Notes: a model not told the origin generated them from the sequence alone. Shown: positions 1-5,267, numbered from the stretch's first letter. The stretch is DNA of 5,267 bases from an uncultured Verrucomicrobiota bacterium (GCA_903864375.1 CAIPFS010000217.1:1-5267); one strand, 5' to 3'. Translations and numbers: made by a program.

Positions 1-9
1 CCAAGGCCC

Positions 10-119
10 CTTTAGATTGGGAGTGGTGATGATCCCTGCGGCAATTGGGGACTTGCAGGAGCGCGTCCCTCCGTTGGATGTCCCTCCTTCGGAGGGACTT
101 GCGTCCGGAGGGATGTCCC
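10..119. repeat. Left copy of a ~110 bp direct repeat with hairpins
   Basis: This stretch matches 5158-5267 in the same orientation without any gap; by hand I count about 95 of 110 identical positions. The best conserved core contains a perfect hairpin, GTCCCTCC (80-87), loop TTC, GGAGGGAC (91-98), identical in both copies. A further GTCCCTCC lies 15 bases upstream (65-72). In this copy TCCCTCCG (66-73) could also pair with CGGAGGGA (106-113), but the right copy has lost the second arm. Immediately after, GTCCCGC (115-121) and GCGGGAC (126-132) form another perfect 7 bp stem with a CATT loop. There is no coding potential of interest. It is best described as a member of a dispersed, REP-like intergenic family; the family itself is not one I can name. 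Confidence 0.85.
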
Positions 120-305
120 GCCATTGCGGGACCAGTCCTAATATCGATTTCCACCCCATCGCCGGCGAACGACCTCGCCCGTTCATCCGGCATCTCCGAC
201 GTCGAAGCGGGTTTCGGGAAGGGCCAACGGCCCGGCTTCATCCCAGCCGGGGCCGAAGGCTCGAACCATCGCAAAGAAGCTGACACATCCCAGAGGTCTG
301 TGACT

Positions 306-441
306 GACGAGCAACGAAGCAATGGGGCATTTTAGGCGCAACCCGCAGGGCCGCAGTTCTTTTCGGCTCTCGCTTCGTTGCTCGCTCCTCACGGACCACT
401 GCGGGTATGCTCGTCGCTCGTCGCCTCGCGGGAGCCGAAAA
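306..441. repeat. Cluster of interleaved inverted repeats
   Basis: Three perfect inverted repeats are packed into 136 bases. CGAGCAACGAAGC (308-320) pairs with its exact complement at 372-384 (13 bp). ACCCGCAG (341-348) pairs with CTGCGGGT (399-406). TTTTCGGCTC (360-369) pairs with GAGCCGAAAA (432-441). In addition GACGAGC (306-312) is complementary to two tandem GCTCGTC copies (409-415, 416-422). The arms cross rather than nest, so one strand cannot form all stems as a simple fold. This suggests either oppositely oriented copies of a repeat unit or alternative structures. No transposase or target duplication is visible, so calling it a MITE would be speculative. Confidence 0.7.
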
Positions 442-476
442 TCCCTCGCGGCAAACTGTAAGCCATTTGGGATACA

Positions 477-490
477 CGACACTAGTGTCG
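477..490. repeat. Perfect 14 bp palindrome CGACACTAGTGTCG
   Basis: The sequence is its own reverse complement with no spacer. It lies 16 bases past the stop codon of the leftward propeller gene, where it could fold as a short hairpin at the mRNA 3' end. No T-tract follows on the minus strand, so it is not a canonical intrinsic terminator. A protein-binding site or chance are alternatives. Confidence 0.5.
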
Positions 491-506
491 CCGGTGCGGA
501 ACAACC

Positions 507-1760
507 TCACTCGGCATTGATCCGGAACAGATTGTGGTCGGTGCGGATGAAGAAGGCCCCATCGGTGACTGCGTAGCTGGCCAGGCTTCTTTCTTCCAAA
601 TCATTGGTGGCCAGCACCTTGAATTCATGTCCAACGGCAATCACCGTTCCCACCCCGCTTTCATTCTGGAAATAAAGACGGCCCTGGCCGAACAAGGGTG
701 AGCTCGAGAAATCACCACCCAGTCGCTCCGACCAGTGCACTTTGCCGGAGCGCGCGTCCACACAGGAGGCAATCCCACCGTCCGAGACGAAATAGAGATC
801 ATCGCCGACCAATAGCATGGATGGGGTGTTCGGTGCCCCCTTGGTGATGGTCCAACGCAGGTGGGTGGCCGTCACATCTCCCGTCCCACCGGGCTCGATG
901 GCCAGGACATTGGGCCGATCATAGCCGGTTCCAATGAACAGGAGGCCCAGGCCAAACAACGGGCGGGGCACGACGGAATAGCCTTCCCCGTAGAGAACCC
1001 GCCATTTTTCCCGGCCATCCACCGGATCGTAGGCACACACCGCCCCGCTGCCGGGACTGATGATTTCCGGTTGTCCGGCATTGGTGATCAACAGCGCGGT
1101 GCTGAAGGAGAATTTTCGACTGGCCGGAGTCACCCGGGGGGTTTTCCAGACCACCTTTCCGGTCTTGATGTCCAGAGCGGTCACGAAGGGATCGGCAGCC
1201 CCGTCGCAACCGAAAAAGAGGGTGTCGCCGACCCGGATGGGTGACCCGCCGTTGCCGTGGACCGGGGAGTAGCGGAGGGTGGTTTGACGCCACAAAATCC
1301 GACCATTGGTGTCCAGGGCAGCCGTCCCTTCGTGCCCGAAATGGACATAGATGACGCCGTCCGAAAACAGGGGGGTCGGACTGGCGTGACTGTTCTTGTT
1401 GTGAATCTTGGCGCTGGTTCCGGCGAGTTCCTTGAAGACTTCGACATTCCAAATCACCGAGCCGGTTTCGGCATCCACACACACCGTTCTTAGGGATAGA
1501 TCGCTCGAGCCGTCCGCCGGTGCGGCAGTGGTCAAATAGAGACGTCCTTGTGCCAGAATGGGAGAGGACCATCCGCTGCCCGGGATCGGGGTCTTCCAGG
1601 CCACGTTTTGTTTCGAATCCCAATGGAGGGGCAGGTTGGTGGCGAGGATGTGGCCCTGCCCGGTGGGCCCGCGGAATTCCGGCCAATCGGCACCCGCCAT
1701 CAGTTGAACCGCCGCCACCAGCGCGGCACCCAGGGTCAGAAGACCATGCCTGAAAACCAT
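507..1760 (-). CDS. Secreted PQQ-like beta-propeller repeat protein
   Basis: Encodes 417 aa. The chosen ATG at 1760 gives a good signal peptide: basic MVFRH, a hydrophobic stretch at residues 6-22, and a likely signal peptidase I site after A22-G23-A24, before DWPEFRGP. An in-frame ATG at 1895 would bury this signal behind 45 unsupported residues and run over the divergent operator, so it is rejected. The mature protein has the PQQ/WD-like propeller pattern, with blades marked by an acidic residue, G and W: DAETGSVIW (96-104), DTNGRILW (150-157), DIKTGKVVW (197-205), DPVDGREKW (245-253) and DARSGKVHW (335-343). The block WDSKQNVAWKTPIPGSGWSS (47-66) and the Asn/His-rich HNKNSHASPTPLFSDG (120-135) are typical of exported verrucomicrobial and planctomycetal members. 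Such proteins probably act in the periplasm or at the cell surface. No dehydrogenase catalytic set is visible, so cofactor binding and enzymatic activity are unproven. It appears monocistronic; no strong Shine-Dalgarno was seen. Confidence 0.88.
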   Translation of the reverse strand: MVFRHGLLTLGAALVAAVQLMAGADWPEFRGPTGQGHILATNLPLHWDSKQNVAWKTPIPGSGWSSPILAQGRLYLTTAAPADGSSDLSLRTVCVDAETGSVIWNVEVFKELAGTSAKIHNKNSHASPTPLFSDGVIYVHFGHEGTAALDTNGRILWRQTTLRYSPVHGNGGSPIRVGDTLFFGCDGAADPFVTALDIKTGKVVWKTPRVTPASRKFSFSTALLITNAGQPEIISPGSGAVCAYDPVDGREKWRVLYGEGYSVVPRPLFGLGLLFIGTGYDRPNVLAIEPGGTGDVTATHLRWTITKGAPNTPSMLLVGDDLYFVSDGGIASCVDARSGKVHWSERLGGDFSSSPLFGQGRLYFQNESGVGTVIAVGHEFKVLATNDLEERSLASYAVTDGAFFIRTDHNLFRINAE

Positions 1761-1882
1761 GGTGCGAGAGTATCGCGACCGGTCGAAATGGCGAGCGGGA
1801 AGGATGAAACTTCCGGGGGGGATGGACGGGAAGTTGAGTTTGCCGGGGATCGCCGTTTCGTCCATTTTCCGGCGGTCGGTCG

Positions 1883-1899
1883 ACATGTGTTGCACATGT
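1883..1899. promoter_or_regulatory. Putative operator: ACATGTG-TTG-CACATGT inverted repeat
   Basis: A perfect 7 bp inverted repeat (1883-1889 and 1893-1899) with a 3-base spacer lies 24 bases upstream of the ATG of the antitoxin-toxin chimera. FitA/VapB antitoxins are known to repress their own promoters by binding inverted repeats through the ribbon-helix-helix domain, which the chimera keeps. It is therefore most simply read as the ancestral autoregulatory operator. It lies in the gap between divergent genes, so it could also affect the propeller gene. No convincing -35/-10 pair could be assigned next to it. Confidence 0.5.
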
Positions 1900-1923
1900 A
1901 ACCATCTTCAAAACCTGGGAGTC

Positions 1924-2298
1924 ATGATCCAGGTGCGCAATGTCCCGGAGGATTTGCACCGGCAGTTGAAGTCGCGAGCTGCCATCGCCGGCATGTCGTT
2001 GTCGGACTATCTGCTTCGCGAAATCCGCGCGGTCGCGCAGGTCATCCGGCGCTACGCCGCGAATCGGGACATCAATGATGAAAGGGGCCGTGCTGCCCTT
2101 GCTGACCTGGCGGAATTTCCTTTGCGGCGTTATCCGCACGATTTCTTGCTGCCGCACATTTGGGAATTGCGAAACAATCGAACGGCCTACGATGCAGCCT
2201 ATGTCGCTCTGGCCGAAGCGATCGATGCGCTCCTGCTGACACGCGACCGTCGCCTGGCGGGTGCCGCCCGTCCATTCGCCCCAGTCGAGTTGATATGA
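1924..2298 (+). CDS. Chimeric FitA/VapB-type antitoxin N-terminus fused to VapC-type PIN toxin C-terminus (probable TA remnant)
   Basis: Encodes 124 aa. Residues 1-35, beginning MIQVRNVPEDLHRQLKSRA and including GMSLSDYLLREIR, are a typical ribbon-helix-helix DNA-binding segment of a FitA/VapB-like antitoxin. From about residue 36 the sequence becomes the C-terminal half of a VapC PIN-domain RNase: VAQVIRRYA (37-45), RGRAALADLAEFPLRRYPHD (54-73), WELRNN (80-85), TAYDAAYVALAEA (87-99) and LLTRDRRL (104-111). D90 and D108 match the late acidic residues of PIN domains. The early catalytic Asp and the Glu before VAQV are missing, as is the antitoxin's toxin-binding tail. The likely history is one in-frame deletion of very roughly 250 bp across an antitoxin-toxin pair, the size judged from usual family lengths. 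RNase activity is not expected; DNA binding could persist. The ATG is chosen because the domain starts there and GGGAG (1917-1921) lies just upstream, with an unusually short 2-base spacing. The frame stays open upstream to 1759, but that part has no domain. Confidence 0.82.
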   Translation: MIQVRNVPEDLHRQLKSRAAIAGMSLSDYLLREIRAVAQVIRRYAANRDINDERGRAALADLAEFPLRRYPHDFLLPHIWELRNNRTAYDAAYVALAEAIDALLLTRDRRLAGAARPFAPVELI

Positions 2299-2417
2299 CC
2301 CGGGGCAAACGAGCAGCTGATTTGGTCTCATTGCCGGCTGACGAACTGTTGTTTCCTTATAGAGTTAAACACCCTGTTTTGAGCCTCCAAGAACTACCGG
2401 ATTTACCCGGTCACGAC

Positions 2418-2951
2418 TCACCGCCCATACGGCTCGGGTGACAGGACATCCCGTTCCATGGGCTTGGGGAGCATCCGCCAGCGCTCCAGTTTCCCTCCGC
2501 GGAAAACCAATTCCGCACTGACGTAGTCGCGAAAGGCGTAGTCGACGTCCATCGAGCGGTCGAGGTAGGTCGATCCATCGCGCCGTGGATATTCCCGATA
2601 ATGCCAGCTGTGATAGGTGTCCGAAGTGGTGCCGGTGTACAGCCAGGTGGTGGTTTCTCCTGTGGCGTCGCCGCTCTTCAGGACCTGGGCGGGCTGTCCC
2701 CACGCCACATAGACGGCGTCGGGATTCATCCCCACCCGAATCTGTCCCTGATCGACCAGGGCCTGCTCCTCAGGTATCAGGGCTCCGTAGGCGGCGGCCC
2801 GCTCCACCTTGCGAGTCGCCACGGTCGACGAAGCCGCACAACCCGCCAACCCGTTCAGCAACGCCATCAGGATGAAGGCGTACACGAAGCGGACGAACAC
2901 CCGGGCGAACCGGGCCAACCGACGTGTCTTTTCCGATAGGAGCCAATGCAT
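2418..2951 (-). CDS. Small lipoprotein with BamE/SmpA-like region
   Basis: Encodes 177 aa from the ATG at 2951. The N-terminus has a basic region (KTRRLARFARVFVRF), a hydrophobic core VYAFILMALLNG, and a lipobox LAGC with Cys38 as the predicted lipidated residue, so it should be membrane-anchored on the periplasmic side. Residues about 60-105 (EEQALVDQGQIRVGMNPDAV, then WGQPAQV and TTTWLYTG) resemble the BamE/SmpA pattern of a helix with RxGM, then WGxP, then a strand. The line VFRGGKLERWRML (149-161) would be the closing strand of such a fold. A role in outer-membrane assembly is only suggested by the fold; many lipoproteins of unknown function share it. The ORF stays open upstream (ATGs at 3002 and 3122), but those starts give an overlong signal region or overlap the divergent gene. 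The 119 bases between 2299 and 2417 hold no gene. Confidence 0.72.
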   Translation of the reverse strand: MHWLLSEKTRRLARFARVFVRFVYAFILMALLNGLAGCAASSTVATRKVERAAAYGALIPEEQALVDQGQIRVGMNPDAVYVAWGQPAQVLKSGDATGETTTWLYTGTTSDTYHSWHYREYPRRDGSTYLDRSMDVDYAFRDYVSAELVFRGGKLERWRMLPKPMERDVLSPEPYGR

Positions 2952-2979
2952 CAGGCCTGGAGGGTAGCCAACAAAGCGG

Positions 2980-3007
2980 TTGCTGGCCAACCGGTCTAAC
3001 ATATAGT
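2980..3007 (+). promoter_or_regulatory. Possible sigma-70-like promoter, TTGCTG-N16-TATAGT
   Basis: TTGCTG at 2980-2985 and TATAGT at 3002-3007 are separated by 16 bases, directly upstream of the membrane protein gene. The -10 box ends 10 bases before the ATG at 3018, so transcription would begin within a few bases of the start codon. This would explain why no Shine-Dalgarno is seen there. Assignment is by eye only, and promoter consensus in this lineage is uncertain. Confidence 0.35.
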
Positions 3008-3017
3008 CCGCACACGT

Positions 3018-3593
3018 ATGAATTCGCCGACCGCTGCTCCTCCGGGTAATACCTGGCTCGCCTACACCCTCATCACCGTATTTTCCTGGGGCGTTTACGG
3101 CATCCTGCTGCACAAGGGACAACTCGGCATGGCCGACCCGATCAACGGTCGGTACAAGGCGTTCCTCTTTGTCGGTATTGCCTACTTCATCACCGCGGTG
3201 CTGGCCCCCTTGCTCCTTCTGATCAGCCGCGACGCCAAGTTCGCCTTTCCGACCGATGGCTGGAGCTGGTCGCTGATTGCCGGTGTGGCTGGTGCCATCG
3301 GAGCCTTTGGCACGTTGCTCGCCTTTGGTGCCAAAGGAAATCCCGCCGTGGTCATGACCATCGTCTTCGGCGGTGCACCGGTGGTGAATGCCGCCGTCGC
3401 CCTCTACCTCTATCGGGACGAAATCAACTTCAGTTCCATCAACCCGCTATTCTACGCGGGTCTGGCCCTGGCCGTGGCCGGCGGTGGATTGGTCACCAAG
3501 TTCAAGCCCAATCCGGCCCCCAAGAAGCCGACCATCACGGCACCTGCCGCCGCCAAGCCGCAAGCCAGCACCAGCTCACCGAAAGCGGGGTAA
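3018..3593 (+). CDS. Five-helix integral membrane protein, half-EamA/DMT-like
   Basis: Encodes 191 aa. Five hydrophobic segments are visible at about residues 14-33, 48-70, 83-104, 109-131 and 143-160. They are followed by a Pro/Ala/Lys/Ser-rich tail (162-191) that looks disordered. The small-residue pattern, such as GVAGAIGAFGTLLAFGAKG and the last helix GLALAVAGGGLVTKF, recalls one five-helix unit of the EamA drug/metabolite transporter superfamily. Full EamA transporters usually carry two such units (about 300 aa), so this would act as a dimer if it transports at all. The substrate is unknown. The ATG at 3018 is needed to keep helix 1; the next Met (residue 38) would lose it. No ribosome binding site is seen. 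The gene abuts the downstream ligase without a gap and is probably co-transcribed with it. Confidence 0.75.
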   Translation: MNSPTAAPPGNTWLAYTLITVFSWGVYGILLHKGQLGMADPINGRYKAFLFVGIAYFITAVLAPLLLLISRDAKFAFPTDGWSWSLIAGVAGAIGAFGTLLAFGAKGNPAVVMTIVFGGAPVVNAAVALYLYRDEINFSSINPLFYAGLALAVAGGGLVTKFKPNPAPKKPTITAPAAAKPQASTSSPKAG

Positions 3594-4859
3594 GTGGCTG
3601 AATTCGAATCAGTGACGTTGGTGCCGGCCAGCCCTCCTCTGGCGGCCCTCCAACGGCTGATGGAGACAGTGCGGGCGGGTAACGCCTTTTATCGGGAGAA
3701 GTTCCGGGACATCCCGGATGCTCCGCTGGCGTCAGTGGAGGAGTTTTCGCAACGATTTCCCTTCACGACCAAGGCCGAGTGGGTGGCCGATCAGGCGGCA
3801 GCTCCTCCCTACGGGCGGAATCAGACCTATCCACTGGAACGCTACACCCGGCTGCATCAGACGAGCGGGACCACCGGGGCCCCCCTCCGCTGGCTGGATA
3901 CCCCGGAGTCGTGGTCGGTGGTGGTTGGGGACTGGGTGGAGGTCCTGCGACAAGCAGGTGTGGCCGGCGGAGATCGTGCCTTTTTCGCCTTTAGTTTTGG
4001 TCCGTTTCTGGGGTTCTGGGGGGCGTTTGAAGCGGCTCAACAGATGGGATGCCTCGGTATTGCCGGAGGCGGGATGAGCACCTCATTGCGCGCCCGAGTC
4101 ATTTTCGAAAATCAGTGCACGGTCCTTTGCTGTACGCCCACCTACGCCCTGCACCTCGCCCATCAAGCCAGGGTCGAGGGATGGGACATGGCGACTTCCG
4201 CCATTCGATTGGTTGTCGTGGCCGGCGAGCCGGGTGGGTCCATGCCCGCCGTGAGGAACCGGCTCAGCCAGGCCTGGAATGGGGCCCGCATTTTTGACCA
4301 CCATGGAATGACCGAGGTGGGGCCGGTCACCTATGAAGACACGACCCATCCGGGAAATCTGGTGGTGTTGGAGGCATCCCATTTTGTGGAGGTGATCGAT
4401 CCCGTGCGGTTGACCCCCGTGGGGCCGGATGAGACCGGCGAGCTGGTCCTGACCACCTTGCGCCGCCTGGCCAGTCCCGCCATTCGTTACCGCACCGGCG
4501 ATTTGGTTCGCGCTCCGCGCCGTCTGCCATCGGGAGCTCTGGTGCTCGAAGGCGGGATTCTCGGACGCGTCGACGACATGGTGGTGGTGCGGGGCGTCAA
4601 CGTCTACCCGACGGCGATTGAACAGCTGGTCCGTTCCGTCCCGGAACTGGGCGAATACCGGGTGACCGTGGACGCCCGCCAACCGATGGTGGAGCTTCAG
4701 TTGGAAGTCGAAGGAAGCGTGACAGCGGCCGAAGAATTGGAGCGTCGGCTCCGTGCTCAACTCGGTTTGAGAATTCCCGTCGAGGCTGTGGGTCCCGGGG
4801 TGTTACCTCAGTTCGAAATGAAGTCGAAACGTTGGAGAACGGTGGACCGACCCTTGTAG
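3594..4859 (+). CDS. PaaK-type (phenylacetate-CoA ligase family) AMP-forming acyl-CoA ligase
   Basis: Encodes 421 aa from a GTG placed immediately after the TAA of the membrane protein gene, which implies translational coupling; GGGG at 3587-3590 is a weak ribosome binding site. Family members activate a carboxylic acid with ATP to an acyl-adenylate and transfer it to CoA in the cytoplasm. Motifs in order: the Ser/Thr/Gly-rich nucleotide loop QTSGTTGAP (89-97), FDHHGMTEVGP (234-244, the position of YG-TE in PaaK), TGELVLTTL (281-289), YRTGDL (299-304) with the ribose-binding Asp, the hinge GRVDDMVVVRGVNVYPTAIE (324-343), and a C-terminal lid with EMKSKR (408-413), where K410 or K412 is the likely catalytic lysine. 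Length is close to the usual 430-445 aa, so it appears complete. There are no paa catabolic genes around it, so phenylacetate need not be the substrate; another aromatic or aryl/acyl acid is possible. Confidence 0.9.
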   Translation: MAEFESVTLVPASPPLAALQRLMETVRAGNAFYREKFRDIPDAPLASVEEFSQRFPFTTKAEWVADQAAAPPYGRNQTYPLERYTRLHQTSGTTGAPLRWLDTPESWSVVVGDWVEVLRQAGVAGGDRAFFAFSFGPFLGFWGAFEAAQQMGCLGIAGGGMSTSLRARVIFENQCTVLCCTPTYALHLAHQARVEGWDMATSAIRLVVVAGEPGGSMPAVRNRLSQAWNGARIFDHHGMTEVGPVTYEDTTHPGNLVVLEASHFVEVIDPVRLTPVGPDETGELVLTTLRRLASPAIRYRTGDLVRAPRRLPSGALVLEGGILGRVDDMVVVRGVNVYPTAIEQLVRSVPELGEYRVTVDARQPMVELQLEVEGSVTAAEELERRLRAQLGLRIPVEAVGPGVLPQFEMKSKRWRTVDRPL

Positions 4860-4898
4860 GCTGCGTTCCTGCGGATCGTGTGCCGTCCCATCCTTCAG

Positions 4899-4918
4899 TT
4901 CAATTGTAACCAATTGAA
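4899..4918. repeat. 8 bp inverted repeat TTCAATTG-TAAC-CAATTGAA
   Basis: A perfect 8 bp stem (4899-4906 and 4911-4918) with a 4-base loop lies 39 bases past the ligase stop codon. It is strikingly AT-rich within GC-rich surroundings. Without a following T-run it is not a standard terminator; a protein-binding site is equally possible. Confidence 0.5.
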
Positions 4919-4931
4919 TCAGAACGATGTC

Positions 4932-5121
4932 GGTAGGGCGAGGCTCCTACCGAGCCTCGCTGGTCTGAAATACGCCAGTTCCGCCGGGGCGAAGCCAATA
5001 GGCCGTCCGCAGGACCGAGGCTCCTGCCGAGCCTCTGGCGTCACGAACCACGCCCGTTCCGCAGAGGCGAAGCAAATTGGCCGTCCGCAGGACCGAGCCT
5101 GTGGAGTCACGAACCACGCCC
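4932..5121. repeat. Three tandem ~77 bp units with paired alternative hairpins
   Basis: Unit A (4939-5015) and unit B (5016-5093) align along their length, ending in the same GGCCGTCCGCAGGAC. Unit C starts at 5094 and is partial: relative to B it lacks 12 bases between two CGAG tetranucleotides, then matches CACGAACCACGCCC and stops near 5121. Units A and B can each form two mutually exclusive stems. One is GAGGCTC with GAGCCTC (4940-4946 with 4952-4958; 5017-5023 with 5029-5035), extended to 9 bp in unit A. The other is GTAGG with CCTAC in A (4933-4937, 4946-4950) and GCAGG with CCTGC in B (5009-5013, 5023-5027). The T:A to C:G change keeps pairing. Unit C has lost one arm of the stem. Confidence 0.8.
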
Positions 5122-5157
5122 ACCATCGGCTTTGCGGGAGCCTTGCCACCCCGGTGA

Positions 5158-5267
5158 CTTTAGAACGGGAATGGTGATGATCCCTGCAATGATTGGGGAC
5201 TTGCAGGAGCGCATCCCTCCGGTAGATGTCCCTCCTTCGGAGGGACTTGCGTCAAAAAGGACGTCCC
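5158..5267. repeat. Right copy of the ~110 bp direct repeat (cut by window end)
   Basis: This is the gap-free counterpart of 10-119 in direct orientation. It keeps the perfect hairpin GTCCCTCC (5228-5235), TTC, GGAGGGAC (5239-5246). Its last bases diverge from the left copy (CAAAAAGGACG against CCGGAGGGATG), which destroys the outer stem. The element probably continues beyond the window, so whether the second hairpin seen at 115-132 is present cannot be judged. Confidence 0.85.

Larger units (their letters stand above)
120..506. other. Gene-free region with inverted repeats
   Basis: No credible gene is seen here. The short ORFs on both strands overlap each other, lack ribosome binding sites and recognisable motifs, and run through repeat sequence. 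Contents, in order: a 7 bp stem CCCGGCT (231-237) with AGCCGGG (245-251), the inverted-repeat cluster at 306-441, an 8 bp direct repeat CCTCGCGG (424-431 and 444-451), and the palindrome at 477-490 just beyond the stop codon of the leftward propeller gene. The region looks like accumulated repeat material rather than a decayed gene. Confidence 0.7.
4860..5157. other. Gene-free region downstream of the ligase
   Basis: No gene is seen. The open frames on either strand here translate the tandem repeat and show the same short peptide pattern repeated, which marks them as artefacts. The stretch holds an AT-rich hairpin at 4899-4918, the tandem units at 4932-5121 and a short unique tail before the edge repeat. 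No classical intrinsic terminator with a T-tract is found after the ligase, although the hairpins may serve as 3' structures. Confidence 0.7.

Noticed and set aside
17..335. Short plus-strand ORFs near the left edge
   Set aside because: They read through the repeat and overlap in several frames, and no protein motif or ribosome binding site supports them.
1761..1895. N-terminal extension of the propeller protein to the ATG at 1895
   Set aside because: It would place 45 residues ahead of a clear signal peptide and extend into the operator-like repeat of the divergent gene.
1759..1923. N-terminal extension of the antitoxin-toxin chimera to 1759
   Set aside because: The extra 55 residues match nothing, and the antitoxin domain starts exactly at the Met encoded at 1924.
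919..2331. Minus-strand 470-codon open frame spanning the propeller gene and the antitoxin-toxin chimera
   Set aside because: It is out of frame with the propeller gene, rich in Arg/Pro/Gly with no domain, and crosses two well-supported genes and the operator-like palindrome. It is a GC-rich shadow frame.
2396..2411. Small stem ACCGG-ATTTAC-CCGGT as terminator of the lipoprotein gene
   Set aside because: The stem is only 5 bp and no T-run follows on the minus strand; it is too weak to call.
4083..4760. Minus-strand 225-codon open frame opposite the ligase
   Set aside because: It is fully antisense to the PaaK-type gene, has a His/Gln/Gly-rich composition without any motif, and lacks a ribosome binding site.
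4939..5121. CRISPR array
   Set aside because: There are only three units of ~77 bp that abut each other and diverge, with no unique spacers and no cas genes.
10..5267. Composite transposon or genomic island bounded by the edge repeats
   Set aside because: There is no transposase, integrase or tRNA, the repeats carry no recognisable terminal structure of an insertion sequence, and the enclosed genes look like ordinary chromosomal genes.

Overview
The window reads as ordinary chromosomal DNA from a GC-rich (about 60%) bacterium. It is most likely a member of the Verrucomicrobiota, with the Planctomycetota as second choice. The basis is an exported PQQ-like beta-propeller protein starting DWPEFRGP, a style common in those phyla, plus hairpin-forming intergenic repeats. 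This placement is inference; there is no rRNA or marker gene. No complete mobile element, CRISPR array, tRNA or rRNA was seen.

Layout, left to right. Positions 1-506 are gene-free and full of structured repeats: a ~110 bp element that recurs as a direct copy at the right edge, an interleaved set of inverted repeats at 306-441, and a perfect 14 bp palindrome at 477-490. On the minus strand, 507-1760 encodes a secreted PQQ-like beta-propeller protein. Divergent from it, 1924-2298 (+) is a short ORF that joins the DNA-binding N-terminus of a FitA/VapB-type ribbon-helix-helix antitoxin in frame to the C-terminal half of a VapC-type PIN toxin. A perfect inverted repeat at 1883-1899 looks like its ancestral autoregulatory operator. 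At 2418-2951 (-) lies a small lipoprotein with a BamE/SmpA-like region.

Divergent from the lipoprotein, 3018-3593 (+) encodes a five-helix, half-EamA-like membrane protein. It is followed with zero spacing (TAA then GTG) by 3594-4859 (+), a PaaK-type AMP-forming acyl-CoA ligase. These two are the only clear operon; a promoter-like element at 2980-3007 sits so close to the first ATG that its mRNA may be almost leaderless. From 4860 to the end there are no genes: an AT-rich hairpin, three tandem units of about 77 bp carrying two alternative stems, and the second copy of the edge repeat.

The genes do not form one obvious pathway. The most notable items are the antitoxin-toxin chimera with its retained operator, and the repeat families, one of which shows a compensatory base-pair change between units. 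I see no convincing novel multi-gene system.
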